NCBI RefSeq assembly: GCF_900236475.1
Contig: NZ_LT963352.1
Coordinates: 2,542,001 to 2,606,000 of the forward strand
Length of the DNA stretch: 64,000 bases
Reading direction: 5' to 3'
Origin: Streptomyces chartreusis NRRL 3882
Lineage (GTDB): Bacteria > Actinomycetota > Actinomycetes > Streptomycetales > Streptomycetaceae
Part shown: positions 8,948-17,652 of the stretch, piece after piece
Layout of the letters: each line of letters starts with the position of its first letter
How positions within the stretch are numbered: position 1 is the stretch's first letter
Notes under the pieces: generated by a model
The model's input: only the letters and a program-made list of their open reading frames with translations
Databases searched by the model: none
What the model was told of the DNA's origin: nothing
Position numbers and translations under genes: made by a program

Positions 8948-10569
8948 GTCAGCGCTCCGATGGCCATGGGGACGCCCCTCGGGACACCGGTGCGCAACTG
9001 GAGCGCGAGGGCGACGTCCGTCGCGTCGGGCCGGTCGTGGCCGACGAGATCGGCGACGGTCCAGGCCACGCGCAGGACGCGGTCGAGTCCGCGCGCGGTC
9101 AGCACGCCCCGCTCCAGGTTGCGCTCGGCCTCGTCCATCGCCCCGGACGCGGCGTACCAGCGGCTGCGCAGCTCGCGACCGGGGACCTCGCTGTTCGTGC
9201 GCCACGGAGTGCCGGCGAGGCGCTGCACGGCCCGCTCCCGGGCCGCCCTTACCCGGTCGGCGACCGTCGCGGTGGACTCGCCCCGCGCGCCGGAGGCGGT
9301 CAGCTCGGTGCGGGTCACGCGGTCGACCTCCACGCGCAGGTCGACCCGGTCGAGCAGCGGGCCGGAGAGCCTGGCCTGGTAGCGGCGGACCGCCGAGGGC
9401 GGGCACTCGCACAGGTCGTCCCGCTGCGAGAACCGGCCGCACGGGCAGGGGTTGGCCGCGAGCACCATCAGGAACTTCGCCGGGAAGCGCACCACCCCCG
9501 CACTGCGCGCGATGACGACGTGGCCCGCCTCCAGCGGCTGGCGCAGGGCGTCCAGGGCCTGGCTGTTGAACTCGGGGGTCTCGTCCAGGAACAGGACGCC
9601 CCGGTGGGACAACGACACCGCGCCGGGCCGCGCGATGCCCGGGCCGCCGCCGACGAGGGCCTGCATGGTGGCGGAGTGGTGCGGGGCGCAGTAGGGGGCG
9701 ACGTCGATCAGCGGCTTGCCCGGTGGCAGCAGGCCCGCCACCGAGTGGACCGCGGTGACCTCCAGTGACTCCTGCCGGCCGAGCCGGGGCAGGATGGCGG
9801 GCAGCCGCTCCGCGAGCATCGTCTTGCCGGCGCCGGGAGGCCCTTCGAGGAACAGGTGGTGTCCACCCGCGGCGGCCACCTCCACCGCTGTGCGCGCCGA
9901 GACCTGCCCGACGACGTCCGCCAGGTCGTGGCCGGGCTCGTGCTGGGCCGCGCCGACGCTGTGCATGCCCGTGGCGGCGCCCGTGCCCGGCATGCGCAGG
10001 CCGGCGAGGAGCGGATCCGGGCGGCCCTGCTCGTCCGGATCCTCGTCCGGCACCGGCTCGTCGGCCAGGACGGCGATCAGCTGGCGCAGGCTCCGGACGC
10101 CCAGGACGGACACCCCGGGCACGAGGGACGCCTCGGCGGCGGCACACTCGGGCACCACCACCTGCTCATATCCCGCATCCGCCGCCGCCAGTACCGCCGG
10201 CAGTACTCCGCGCACCGGCCGCACCCGCCCGTCCAGCCCCAGTTCCCCGATCATCACGATGTCGGCGAGGACACGGGGGTCGATGCGCTCCGCCGCGCCG
10301 AGGACCGCTGCCGCGACGGCCAGGTCGAAGCCACTGCCGGACTTGGGGACGGAGGCCGGGCTCAGGCCGACCGTGAGTTTCTTCTGGGGCCAGGCCCCGC
10401 CCGAGTTGACGACCGCGGCACGCACCCGGTCCCGGCTCTCCGTCAGGCTCTTGTCGGGCAGTCCCACCAGCGTGAACGCCGCGACACCCGGCTCCAGGTC
10501 GGCCTGGACCTCGACGACCACGCCCTCGACGCCCACCAGTGCCACCGAACACGTACGGGCGAACCCCAT
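8944..10569 (-). CDS. comM: ComM/YifB-family AAA+ Mg-chelatase-like ATPase
   Basis: 541 residues from ATG 10569. ComM helicases promote branch migration during integration of foreign DNA in Vibrio; in actinobacteria the family is present with unknown use. An N-terminal Lon-protease-like domain (VGLPDKSLTESRDRVRAAV, then VGLSPASVPKSGSGFDLAVA) is followed by an AAA+ module with Walker A GPPGAGKT, Walker B GVLFLDE and the NPCPCG motif with nearby cysteines, and a C-terminal magnesium-chelatase-type lid ending DVALALQLRTG. The start overlaps the yraN stop by one base and the stop overlaps the dprA start, so the three are probably translated together. Confidence 0.93.
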   Translation of the reverse strand: MGFARTCSVALVGVEGVVVEVQADLEPGVAAFTLVGLPDKSLTESRDRVRAAVVNSGGAWPQKKLTVGLSPASVPKSGSGFDLAVAAAVLGAAERIDPRVLADIVMIGELGLDGRVRPVRGVLPAVLAAADAGYEQVVVPECAAAEASLVPGVSVLGVRSLRQLIAVLADEPVPDEDPDEQGRPDPLLAGLRMPGTGAATGMHSVGAAQHEPGHDLADVVGQVSARTAVEVAAAGGHHLFLEGPPGAGKTMLAERLPAILPRLGRQESLEVTAVHSVAGLLPPGKPLIDVAPYCAPHHSATMQALVGGGPGIARPGAVSLSHRGVLFLDETPEFNSQALDALRQPLEAGHVVIARSAGVVRFPAKFLMVLAANPCPCGRFSQRDDLCECPPSAVRRYQARLSGPLLDRVDLRVEVDRVTRTELTASGARGESTATVADRVRAARERAVQRLAGTPWRTNSEVPGRELRSRWYAASGAMDEAERNLERGVLTARGLDRVLRVAWTVADLVGHDRPDATDVALALQLRTGVPRGVPMAIGALT

Positions 10570-10931
10570 CAGGCCACCCCCCGCACGTGCTCGACCACGG
10601 CCGCGCCGCGAACCGGCAGCAGCACTCCGACCACGTCGATGCGGACCCCGCCGGGCGGTGCGCCCCCGTGTGTCTGGATCCACCGCTCGGCGAGGTCCCG
10701 CAGCCGCTCCGCCTTCTGTGGGGTCACGGCGGCCATCGGATGCTCGAAGGGACCCTCTCTGCGGGTCTTCACCTCGCAGACGACCAGGACGTCCCCGTCC
10801 CTGGCCACGATGTCGATCTCACCGGCCCGGCCCGAGCGCCAGTTGCGCTCCAGGACCGTCAGTCCGGTCTCCGCCAGCCGCCGGGCCGCCAGAGTCTCTC
10901 CGTACCTGCCCATCGCACTGCGTGCGTTCAT
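10569..10931 (-). CDS. UPF0102 (YraN) family endonuclease-like protein
   Basis: 120 residues from ATG 10931 ([20 protein letters not shown]), with GGAGG ten bases upstream; ten more codons upstream (to 10961) are possible. The restriction-endonuclease-like core [21 protein letters not shown] carries the E-D-ExK catalytic arrangement of the family. No activity has been firmly assigned to YraN proteins. Coupled to comM and dprA, which hints at a DNA-processing role. Confidence 0.9.
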   Translation of the reverse strand: MNARSAMGRYGETLAARRLAETGLTVLERNWRSGRAGEIDIVARDGDVLVVCEVKTRREGPFEHPMAAVTPQKAERLRDLAERWIQTHGGAPPGGVRIDVVGVLLPVRGAAVVEHVRGVA

Positions 10932-10970
10932 GTCGGCACCACCTCCGGCGCCAACGATCACGCACCCGTC

Positions 10971-10993
10971 TCCACCAAGTGGATCTTGGTGGA
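10971..10993 (-). terminator. Hairpin upstream of yraN
   Basis: TCCACCAAG (10971-10979) pairs with CTTGGTGGA (10985-10993) around a five-base loop, between the DUF2469 gene stop (11039) and yraN start. It fits a terminator or attenuator read on the minus strand, but lacks a T run. Confidence 0.5.
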
Positions 10994-11038
10994 CGGCTCA
11001 GCGACTGTGGACAACTCCATCACCCTCGTGGGTGAGCG

Positions 11039-11347
11039 TCACCCGCTCGGCAGTTCGAGATCGCTCTTGTTCAGCTCCTCGATGTTCACATCCTTGAACG
11101 TGAGGACCCGGACCTGCTTCACGAACCGCGCCGGCCGGTACATGTCCCACACCCAGGCGTCCGCCATGGACACCTCGAAGAAAACCTCACCCTGGACCGA
11201 GTGCACCTGCATCTCGTAGTCGTTGGTCAGGTAGAAGCGCCGCTCGGTCTCGATCACGTATTTGAACAGACCGACGACATCGCGGTACTCCCGGTAGAGC
11301 TTCAGCTCCATCTCGGTCTCGTACTTCTCGAGGTCCTCGGCGCTCAT
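11039..11347 (-). CDS. DUF2469 domain protein
   Basis: A 102-residue acidic/aromatic protein (MSAEDLEKYETEMELKLYRE) that belongs to the DUF2469 family, strongly conserved and nearly always found close to yraN and the signal peptidase genes in actinobacteria. No signal peptide or membrane segment; the middle is rich in Tyr, Phe and Trp (VIETERRFYLTNDYEMQVHS, then ADAWVWDMYRPARF). Function unknown. It lies 56 bases downstream of the Nudix gene and probably belongs to the sipZ-led unit. Confidence 0.88.
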   Translation of the reverse strand: MSAEDLEKYETEMELKLYREYRDVVGLFKYVIETERRFYLTNDYEMQVHSVQGEVFFEVSMADAWVWDMYRPARFVKQVRVLTFKDVNIEELNKSDLELPSG

Positions 11348-11403
11348 GGCATGTTCCCCTTCAGCCGTGCGATCCCACCATTGTGCGCCAGTCCCGTGCG
11401 CCC

Positions 11404-11928
11404 CTAGACGATTTCCGGGTCAAGGATCACGGGCCTGGCCGGGGGACCTTCGTCGAGCAGCGTGCGCAGCAGCCCGGCGAGTCTGGTCGGATACACCGTC
11501 TCATGTGCCCGGCAAAGTTCCGGACACGTCCACCAGCGCGCTCCGGCGACACTGCGCCGCTCCAACTCGGTCAGCCCCAAGGCCTCGATGGCCGTACGGT
11601 CCGTCCGAGCCAGGAAGTACCACTCGTCCTGGTCCCAGCGGCGGCCCGCGAACGGGAAGGAGCACATCCGCCGCCACAGCACCGGGCCGAGTTCGACCTC
11701 GGTGATGCCCGTCTCCTCCGCGAGTTCCCGCAGGGCGGCCTCTTCACGGGTCTCCTCGCCCTCCACACCGCCGCCGGGGGTGAACCACCAGTCGTCGGCC
11801 GGATCGTCCGGCTCGTGCCCGTGCAGCAGCAGGATGCGGTCCTGCGGGTCGAGCAGCACGACCCGGGCCACCTTGCGCAGCCCGCCCTCGTAGGTGTCCT
11901 GGCCCGCCCCCGCGGCCTCAGCGGACAC
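11404..11928 (-). CDS. NUDIX hydrolase
   Basis: 174 residues from GTG 11928. A complete Nudix box (GGVEGEETREEAALRELAEETGI, about residues 53-75, with all catalytic glutamates) shows a Mg-dependent nucleoside diphosphate-X hydrolase fold; WFTPGGG and the following WDQDEWYFLA strand resemble MutT/ADP-sugar-type members, but the substrate is not evident. Its start overlaps the end of sipZ by 11 bases, so it is translated with it. In S. lividans sipZ is known to lead an operon with a mutT-like gene, matching what is seen here. Confidence 0.92.
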   Translation of the reverse strand: MSAEAAGAGQDTYEGGLRKVARVVLLDPQDRILLLHGHEPDDPADDWWFTPGGGVEGEETREEAALRELAEETGITEVELGPVLWRRMCSFPFAGRRWDQDEWYFLARTDRTAIEALGLTELERRSVAGARWWTCPELCRAHETVYPTRLAGLLRTLLDEGPPARPVILDPEIV

Positions 11929-12697
11929 CTGCGGGCTCCGCGCTCGCCCGCCGGGCCCGGGACGCGCCCGTGCGCTTGGCGACGGGACCGTAGGCGCCGC
12001 CGCCCAGGACGAGCACGGCGCCGGCGATCACCAGGGCGGTGATCGTCCGCAGCGGTCCGGGCGAGGACAGGCTGCCGAGCGCCTCGAAGCCGGTGGGGCG
12101 CTCCAGCATGCCCTTCATCGGCCAGACGACGGAGTCGACGCGGGCGTCCACGGCGGAGCGCGCCACCGTGCCGCTGGCGGCGTCGGTCAGGTGGGCGGTG
12201 GAGTCCACGGAGTTGCCACGCTCGTCACCGAGGAGGAAGAGACGGCCCTTGGGGACGGTCACGGTCGGGAAGTTGCTCATCTCCGCCGGTGTGCCCTTGG
12301 GCAGGTACGTCTCGTCGATCTCCTTGCCGTTGACCTTCAGCTTGCCGTCCTGGCAGCAGGAGACCGTGTCGCCGCCGACGGCGACCACGCGCTTGACCAT
12401 CGGGGCGTTGGCCCAGGTGGCGTCCTTGAAGACGACGACGTCACCGCGGCGCACCTCGCCACCGTCGACGCGCTGCGCCAGGATCCGGTCGCCCGCGTCG
12501 ATCGTCGGCGTCATCGAACTGGTGGGCACCGTGTACGGCCGGTAGACCACCGCTCCCCAGGCGAAACCCCCGAGGAACAGCACAAGGCCCAGTGCGACGG
12601 CCAGCCCGGACAACCGCTGTCCGGTCCGGCTGCCCACCGGGCCCGAGCCTGTGCCACCGCTGCGCGGGGCCGTGTGCGTCATGCTCTCGCCACCCAT
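11918..12697 (-). CDS. sipZ: Type I signal peptidase SipZ
   Basis: Cleaves Sec and Tat signal peptides on the outer face of the membrane. 259 residues from ATG 12697 (an alternative ATG at 12682 would give 254). One N-terminal membrane segment (about 30-51), catalytic serine about 61 in VPTSSMTPTIDAGD, catalytic lysine about 102 in MVKRVVAVGGD, then GRLFLLGDERGNSVDS (Box E), and a second membrane segment near the C-terminus (TITALVIAGAVLVLGGG). It is the fourth of four adjacent sip genes and is separated from sipY by 51 bases, while the first three overlap. Confidence 0.92.
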   Translation of the reverse strand: MGGESMTHTAPRSGGTGSGPVGSRTGQRLSGLAVALGLVLFLGGFAWGAVVYRPYTVPTSSMTPTIDAGDRILAQRVDGGEVRRGDVVVFKDATWANAPMVKRVVAVGGDTVSCCQDGKLKVNGKEIDETYLPKGTPAEMSNFPTVTVPKGRLFLLGDERGNSVDSTAHLTDAASGTVARSAVDARVDSVVWPMKGMLERPTGFEALGSLSSPGPLRTITALVIAGAVLVLGGGAYGPVAKRTGASRARRASAEPAGVR

Positions 12698-12748
12698 GGG
12701 TCCGCACCCTACCCGGGGGTACCGACCGGGGTCAGCCCACCGTCGGGA

Positions 12749-13711
12749 TCACTGCTTCCTGCGGCGCCACAGCACCACCGGCACCACACCCAGCAGCGCC
12801 AGTCCCTGCGGCGCCACCGCCGGACCGGCAGCGGCCGGCTGGGCGCCCAGGCCCGCCTGGTCGAAGGTGTCCGGCACGGGCAGGGTGTCCCAGCGGTTGA
12901 TCGGCCAGGCGATGACGATGGCCCGGCCGACGACGTCCTTCACCGGGACCATGCCGTGGTGCTCGTCCGACTGGTTGTAGCGGGAGTCCCGGGAGTTCTG
13001 CCGGTGGTCACCCATGACCCAGATGTAGCCCTTGGGAACCTTTACCTTGAATTGACCGCCCTGGTCGTCGACGCTGCACGGCGTGTTGCCCGCGTAGACG
13101 TAGGACCGCTCGTCCAGCGCCTTGCCGTTGACCGTCAGCGGGCCCGTGCCCTTGCACTCGACCGTGTCGCCGCCGACGCCGACGACCCGCTTGATGAGGT
13201 CCTTCTCCTCCGCGGACGGCATGAGGCCGATCCAGCTGAGGAACGTCTGCAGGGCGTTCGGATCCGCGGTCGGCTCGCCCGCCAGCCAGTTGTCCGGGTC
13301 GTGGAAGACCACGACCTCGCCGCGCTCGGGCTCGGAGCCAAACCAGGGGGTCAGCTTGTCGACCAGGACGCGGTCGCCCTGCTGGAGGGTGTTCTGCATC
13401 GAGTCGGACGGGATGGAGAACGCCTGCACCAGGAAGGTCTTGATCAGCAACGCGAGCACCAGCGCGATGCCGATCAGGATGGGCAGCTCCTTCCAGAAGG
13501 AGCGTTGCTTCTTCGGCGTCCGGGCCGTGCCTCCCGGCCCTTCGCCCTCGGCTGTGCTGTGCTCGCCTGTCACCCTGTCGTCCTCGGCTGCCCCGGAGTC
13601 ATTCCCGGAGGTCACGGCGCTGTTCGCGGCCGGGACGGCGGATTGCGCGGGGCGTCCGCGGTGCTCCTCGCCGTCGTGTCCGGACCGTGCGCCAACCGCC
13701 ACATCCCCCAC
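12749..13711 (-). CDS. sipY: Type I signal peptidase SipY
   Basis: 320 residues from GTG 13711. The GTG is preceded by a strong site (GAGGAG, then five bases), so it was preferred over later in-frame GTGs at 13615 and 13573, although it makes the gene overlap sipX by 113 bases. A polar N-terminus of about 75 residues precedes a membrane segment (LPILIGIALVLALLI). The catalytic serine is about 104 (IPSDSMQNTL) and the lysine about 174 (DLIKRVVGVGGD). Box E reads WVMGDHRQNSRDS. A C-terminal membrane segment (APQGLALLGVVPVVLW) ends in RRRKQ. Confidence 0.9.
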   Translation of the reverse strand: MGDVAVGARSGHDGEEHRGRPAQSAVPAANSAVTSGNDSGAAEDDRVTGEHSTAEGEGPGGTARTPKKQRSFWKELPILIGIALVLALLIKTFLVQAFSIPSDSMQNTLQQGDRVLVDKLTPWFGSEPERGEVVVFHDPDNWLAGEPTADPNALQTFLSWIGLMPSAEEKDLIKRVVGVGGDTVECKGTGPLTVNGKALDERSYVYAGNTPCSVDDQGGQFKVKVPKGYIWVMGDHRQNSRDSRYNQSDEHHGMVPVKDVVGRAIVIAWPINRWDTLPVPDTFDQAGLGAQPAAAGPAVAPQGLALLGVVPVVLWRRRKQ

Positions 13712-14690
13712 GCCAACTCCTCACTCTGTGCCGCCGCCTGCCCCATACACGACGCAGGCCCACCACTCCCATAACGAGCGGGAGTTCCGCAGGGGTCGGG
13801 AGCTGGATCGTTCCGTTCGAATCGTCGGAGGCAACCCTATGCGACAGTTCGGCGGCAGCGGTCGACCCGGTGGCCGAGTCGGACACGGAGGCGTACGTGT
13901 TCGGTTCCTCCAGGGTGCTCCAGTGCCCGAAGGGCCAGGCGATGACCATGGCGCGGCCGACGACCTCCTCCTCGGAGACCGTGCCGCCGTAGTCGGTGTC
14001 CTGGTGGGCGCGGGAGTCCGCGGAGTTGTTCCGGTGGTCGCCCATCACCCACAGCCGGCCCGGGGGGACCGTGATGTCGAACGGCGTGTCGGACGGGGCG
14101 TTGCCGGGGTAGAGGTAGTCCTCGTTCAGCGGGATGCCGTTGACGGTCACCCGCCCTTGGGTGTCGCAGCACTTGACGCGGTCTCCGCCGACGCCGACGA
14201 CCCGCTTGATGAGGTCCTTCTCGTTGTCGGACGGCAGCAGGCCGATGAAGGTGAGCCCTTCCTTGACCTGCTTGATGACGACCGGGTCGTCCTTCTGCGG
14301 CGTGGTCTGCTCGTCCCGGAGCCAGCCGCCGGGGTCCTTGAAGACGACGACGTCCCCGCGCTGCGGCTTGGAGCCGAACCACGGGGTGAGCTTGTCGACC
14401 AGGACGCGGTCGCCGATCTGGATCGTCTGCTCCATGGAGCCGGACGGGATGACGAAGGCCTGGACGAGGAACGTCTTCAGCACGAGCGCTATGAGGACGG
14501 CGACGCCCACGAGGAGCGGTATCTCCTTGACGGCACCGCGCCTGCGGCGCCGCTTGACCTTCTTCTGGAGCTTGCGCCGCTCGGCGCGCGTACGGCCGCC
14601 GGACGGGCTGGCGGCGCGCCGGGCACCGGTGGGCAGCAGGTTGTCCGCGGGGCTGGCGGGGGCGCCGCGCGGTTTGCCGCGGTTACCCAT
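13599..14690 (-). CDS. sipX: Type I signal peptidase SipX with extended C-terminus
   Basis: 363 residues from ATG 14690, which overlaps the sipW stop by 8 bases. A strongly basic stretch (RRKLQKKVKRRRRRG) precedes the N-terminal membrane segment; the catalytic serine is about 85 (IPSGSMEQTI) and the lysine about 162 (DLIKRVVGVGGD). Box E is WVMGDHRNNSADS. After a second hydrophobic segment (LPTPAELPLVMGVVGL) the frame goes on for about 45 residues of Arg/Gly-rich sequence that overlap the start of sipY by 113 bases. A TGA lies just outside the frame directly before the sipY ribosome binding site, so the tail may be the result of a small shift near the 3' end. Confidence 0.88.
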   Translation of the reverse strand: MGNRGKPRGAPASPADNLLPTGARRAASPSGGRTRAERRKLQKKVKRRRRRGAVKEIPLLVGVAVLIALVLKTFLVQAFVIPSGSMEQTIQIGDRVLVDKLTPWFGSKPQRGDVVVFKDPGGWLRDEQTTPQKDDPVVIKQVKEGLTFIGLLPSDNEKDLIKRVVGVGGDRVKCCDTQGRVTVNGIPLNEDYLYPGNAPSDTPFDITVPPGRLWVMGDHRNNSADSRAHQDTDYGGTVSEEEVVGRAMVIAWPFGHWSTLEEPNTYASVSDSATGSTAAAELSHRVASDDSNGTIQLPTPAELPLVMGVVGLRRVWGRRRHRVRSWRGGCGGWRTVRTRRRGAPRTPRAIRRPGREQRRDLRE

Positions 14691-15405
14691 GGGCGCCCGC
14701 CCCTCCGGCGGCAGCGGGCACGTGCGCGTAGGCGTCGGGGCGGTGCAGCCGGGTGGCGTGGCCGAAGGGCCAGACGATCCAGTCGGCGCGGCCGATCACC
14801 TCGTCGACCGGGACCATGCCGCCGCCCGGCGATCCGAGGTGGTCACGGGAGTCGCTGGAGTCGCCGCGGTGGTCTCCGAGGACGAACAGGGTGCCGGCGG
14901 GCACGACGACGTCGAAAGGCACGGTGGAGGGGCTGTCGCCGGGATAGAGGAAGCCCGACTCGTCGACCGGCCGGCCGTTCACCTGGATCCTCCCCTCCTT
15001 GTCGCAGCAGACAACGTGGTCTCCCCCCACGCCGACAACGCGTTTGATGTAGTCCGCGTGCCCGAAGTACCCGGTCCCGTCGAACACGACGATGTCTCCC
15101 CGCTGCGGCTCGGCACCGAAACGGTATGCCAACTTATTTACGAGAACCCGGTCCCCGATCCTCAATCCCTGTTCCATGGATCCGCTGGGGATCTGGAACG
15201 GCCGCAGCACGAATGTGCTGAGCACCAGCAGGAAGAGCAGGCAGGCCAGCAGCGTCAGAGTGATCCGGCCGCCCGGGACCCACTCGGTGACACGCGACAA
15301 CGCGAAACGCGACCGTTCCTCCGGCCCTCCGGGTTCCGAGGTGTCCTCGGAGTCGGAAGGGCGGGAGGAGCGGTCGCGCTCCGTCGGCTGAGCTTCGGTG
15401 TCCAT
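14683..15405 (-). CDS. sipW: Type I signal peptidase SipW
   Basis: 240 residues from ATG 15405. The first 40 residues are polar and acidic, then comes one membrane segment (ITLTLLACLLFLLVLSTFVL, about 48-67). The catalytic serine is about 76 (IPSGSMEQGLRIGD) and the lysine about 121 (DYIKRVVGVGGDHV). Box E reads FVLGDHRGDSSDS. Unlike the other three copies it ends without a second hydrophobic segment. It is the first gene of the overlapping sipW-sipX-sipY set, 45 bases downstream of rplS. Confidence 0.92.
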   Translation of the reverse strand: MDTEAQPTERDRSSRPSDSEDTSEPGGPEERSRFALSRVTEWVPGGRITLTLLACLLFLLVLSTFVLRPFQIPSGSMEQGLRIGDRVLVNKLAYRFGAEPQRGDIVVFDGTGYFGHADYIKRVVGVGGDHVVCCDKEGRIQVNGRPVDESGFLYPGDSPSTVPFDVVVPAGTLFVLGDHRGDSSDSRDHLGSPGGGMVPVDEVIGRADWIVWPFGHATRLHRPDAYAHVPAAAGGAGAHG

Positions 15406-15450
15406 CGGAGCCAGATGCTATCCGGCCCCGGTGTGAACTCCTCAGAGCGC

Positions 15451-15801
15451 TCAGTTCTCGCGCTTCTCCTTGATCTTCGCGGCCTTGCCGCGCAGCTCGC
15501 GCAGGTAGTACAGCTTGGCGCGGCGGACGTCACCCTTGGTGACGAGCTCGATCTTCTCCACGATCGGGGTGTGCACCGGGAAGGTGCGCTCGACGCCGAC
15601 GGAGAAGGAGACCTTGCGGACCGTGAAGGTCTCGCGCACGCCGGCACCCTGTCGGCGGATCACCACACCCTTGAACTGCTGCACACGGGAGCGGTTGCCC
15701 TCGATGACGCGGACGTGCACGTTGACCGTGTCGCCCGGGCGGAAGGCGGGGACGTCGCTGCGCAGCGACGCGGAGTCGACAGTGTCGAGCAGGTGAGACA
15801 T
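15451..15801 (-). CDS. rplS: 50S ribosomal protein L19
   Basis: 116 residues from ATG 15801 ([20 protein letters not shown]), the length expected for the family. Diagnostic segments are [33 protein letters not shown] and [19 protein letters not shown], ending in a Lys-rich tail. A GTG at 15828 is in frame but would add nine residues unlike other L19 proteins. It closes the rpsP-khpA-rimM-trmD-rplS block; 135 bases separate it from trmD. Confidence 0.97.
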   Translation of the reverse strand: MSHLLDTVDSASLRSDVPAFRPGDTVNVHVRVIEGNRSRVQQFKGVVIRRQGAGVRETFTVRKVSFSVGVERTFPVHTPIVEKIELVTKGDVRRAKLYYLRELRGKAAKIKEKREN

Positions 15802-15936
15802 TTCGTCTGCTTTCTTCGCTGATGCCACAGGTCATCAACGGAAACTAGGTGTTTCGGATCTGGGCTGTGCTCGTCGGGACGGGCGTCGTCTCCCCCTGTG
15901 GCAGGGGCGCACGCCGGACGGACGCACAACAGCTGG

Positions 15937-16770
15937 CTATTCTTCCACGCCGTCGGTCCTGCGCCAAAATCGGCCGTACGGCTCCCCCGCGGGGTCCGGT
16001 TCCCAGCCCAGGATGGACAGCATCTCGCGGTCCTTCTTGTCGAAGGCCTTGGGGTCGCACCGCTCGATGAGGTCGGGCCGGTGGGCCGTCGTGCGTTTCA
16101 GGGCCTCGTCCCGCCGCCAGCGGGCGATCTTGCCGTGGTGGCCGCTGAGCAGCACGTCGGGGATGTCCCGGCCCCGCCACTCGGGCGGCTTGGTGTAGAC
16201 GGGGCCCTCCAGCAGGCTCGCCATGGCGCCGGGCGCGAAGGAGTCGTCCCGGTGGGACTCGGCATTGCCCAGGACGCCGGGCAGCAGCCGCGCCACGGCC
16301 TCCGTGACGACCAGGACGGCCGCCTCGCCGCCGGCCAGGACGTAGTCGCCGATGGACACCTCGTACACCGGCATCCGCGTCGCGTACTCGTCGACGACGC
16401 GCCGGTCGATGCCCTCGTACCGGGCCGGCGTGAAGATCAGCCAGGGGCGCTCGGAGAGGTGGACGGCGAGCTCCTGGGTGAAGGGGCGACCGCTGGGCGT
16501 GGGCACGATGAGGGCGGGCTCGTGGGAGCCGGCCTCGTAGCCGTCGGCCAGGACGGAGTCCAGCGCCTCTCCCCAGGGCTCGGTCTTCATGACCATGCCG
16601 GGGCCGCCGCCGTAGGGGGTGTCGTCGACGGTGTTGTGACGGTCGTGGGTCCAGGACCGCAGGTCGTGCACGTGCACGTTCAGCTGTCCCCGCGCGCGTG
16701 CCTTGCCGACGAGGGAGACGTTCAGCGGTTCCAGGTACTCGGGGAAGATCGTGACGACGTCGAGGCGCAT
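15937..16770 (-). CDS. trmD: tRNA (guanine-N1)-methyltransferase
   Basis: Methylates G37 of tRNAs with SAM, preventing frameshifting. 277 residues from ATG 16770 ([20 protein letters not shown]). The trefoil-knot SPOUT fold is visible through YGGGPGMVMKTEPW, PARYEGIDRRVVDEY and EVSIGDYVLAGGEAAVLV, with the conserved SHRDDSFA segment. The ATG overlaps the rimM stop by one base (TAATG). Confidence 0.97.
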   Translation of the reverse strand: MRLDVVTIFPEYLEPLNVSLVGKARARGQLNVHVHDLRSWTHDRHNTVDDTPYGGGPGMVMKTEPWGEALDSVLADGYEAGSHEPALIVPTPSGRPFTQELAVHLSERPWLIFTPARYEGIDRRVVDEYATRMPVYEVSIGDYVLAGGEAAVLVVTEAVARLLPGVLGNAESHRDDSFAPGAMASLLEGPVYTKPPEWRGRDIPDVLLSGHHGKIARWRRDEALKRTTAHRPDLIERCDPKAFDKKDREMLSILGWEPDPAGEPYGRFWRRTDGVEE

Positions 16771-17330
16771 TACGACTCTTCCCCGCTGGGCGTGTCTTCC
16801 CGGCTGGAGGCGATCTCCGCGCGGTCGTCGATCAGGCCCGGCGGCGGGGTGATGACGGCCTTCTGCTCCGCCAGGTCGATCTCGCTGACGATCTCCTCGA
16901 CGAAGGGGATCATCACCTCGCTGCCGTCGGGGCGCTCCACGATGAAGAGGTCCTGCGTGGGCAGGTGCGAGATCTCCGTGATCCGGCCGACCTCCGTGCC
17001 GTCCGCGGTGACCACGTCGAGGTCGATGAGCTGGTGGTCGTAGTACTCGTCCTCGCCCTCGGGCAGTTCCTCCGGGTCGATCTCGGCGATCAGGAGGGTG
17101 TTGCGCAGGGCCTCGGCGCCGGTGCGGTCGCCGACGCCCTCGAAGCGCAGCAGGAGACGGCCGCTGTGGACGCGGCCCGTCTCGATGGTGAGCGGTCCCG
17201 CGGCGGCGGGATCGGTGGCGAGTACGGTGCCGGGGGCGAGCCTGAGCTCAGGCTCGTCGGTCCGCACCTCGACGGTGACCTCGCCCTTGATGCCATGGGC
17301 ACGGCCGATCCGTGCGACTACCAGCTGCAC
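16770..17330 (-). CDS. rimM: 16S rRNA processing protein RimM
   Basis: Assists assembly of the 30S head with S19. 186 residues from GTG 17330. The N-terminal RimM barrel has [20 protein letters not shown], and the C-terminal PRC-barrel has [17 protein letters not shown] followed by [21 protein letters not shown] short disordered tail rich in Ser/Glu ends the protein. It lies 80 bases after khpA and overlaps trmD by one base. Confidence 0.95.
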   Translation of the reverse strand: MQLVVARIGRAHGIKGEVTVEVRTDEPELRLAPGTVLATDPAAAGPLTIETGRVHSGRLLLRFEGVGDRTGAEALRNTLLIAEIDPEELPEGEDEYYDHQLIDLDVVTADGTEVGRITEISHLPTQDLFIVERPDGSEVMIPFVEEIVSEIDLAEQKAVITPPPGLIDDRAEIASSREDTPSGEES

Positions 17331-17410
17331 GTGTCCATTCTCCTGTCATACGACTGCGGGCCGGGGACGGCCCAGTGGCCCTCCCCGGCCCGAGCCGGTT
17401 GCGATAAGCG

Positions 17411-17650
17411 TCAGCGGACGTGGTCCACGTCGACGAGGTCGACGCGGACACCGCGACCGCCGATGGCGCCCACGACGGTGCGCAGGGCGCGTGCGGTGCG
17501 GCCGTTGCGGCCGATCACCTTGCCCAGGTCGTCCGGGTGGACCCGGACCTCGAGCACGCGACCGCGGCGCAGGTTGCGCGAGGCGACCTGCACATCGTCA
17601 GGGTTGTCGACGATGCCCTTCACGAGGTGCTCGAGAGCCTCCTCGAGCAT
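17411..17650 (-). CDS. khpA: KH-domain RNA-binding protein KhpA
   Basis: A 79-residue protein that is one KH domain: MLEEALEHLVKGIVDNPDDV, then VRVHPDDLGKVIGRNGRTAR with the GxxG loop (IGRNG). KhpA partners with KhpB in other Gram-positive bacteria to bind RNA. It starts two bases after the rpsP stop and is surely cotranscribed with it, the usual arrangement. Confidence 0.93.
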   Translation of the reverse strand: MLEEALEHLVKGIVDNPDDVQVASRNLRRGRVLEVRVHPDDLGKVIGRNGRTARALRTVVGAIGGRGVRVDLVDVDHVR

Positions 17651-17652
17651 GC

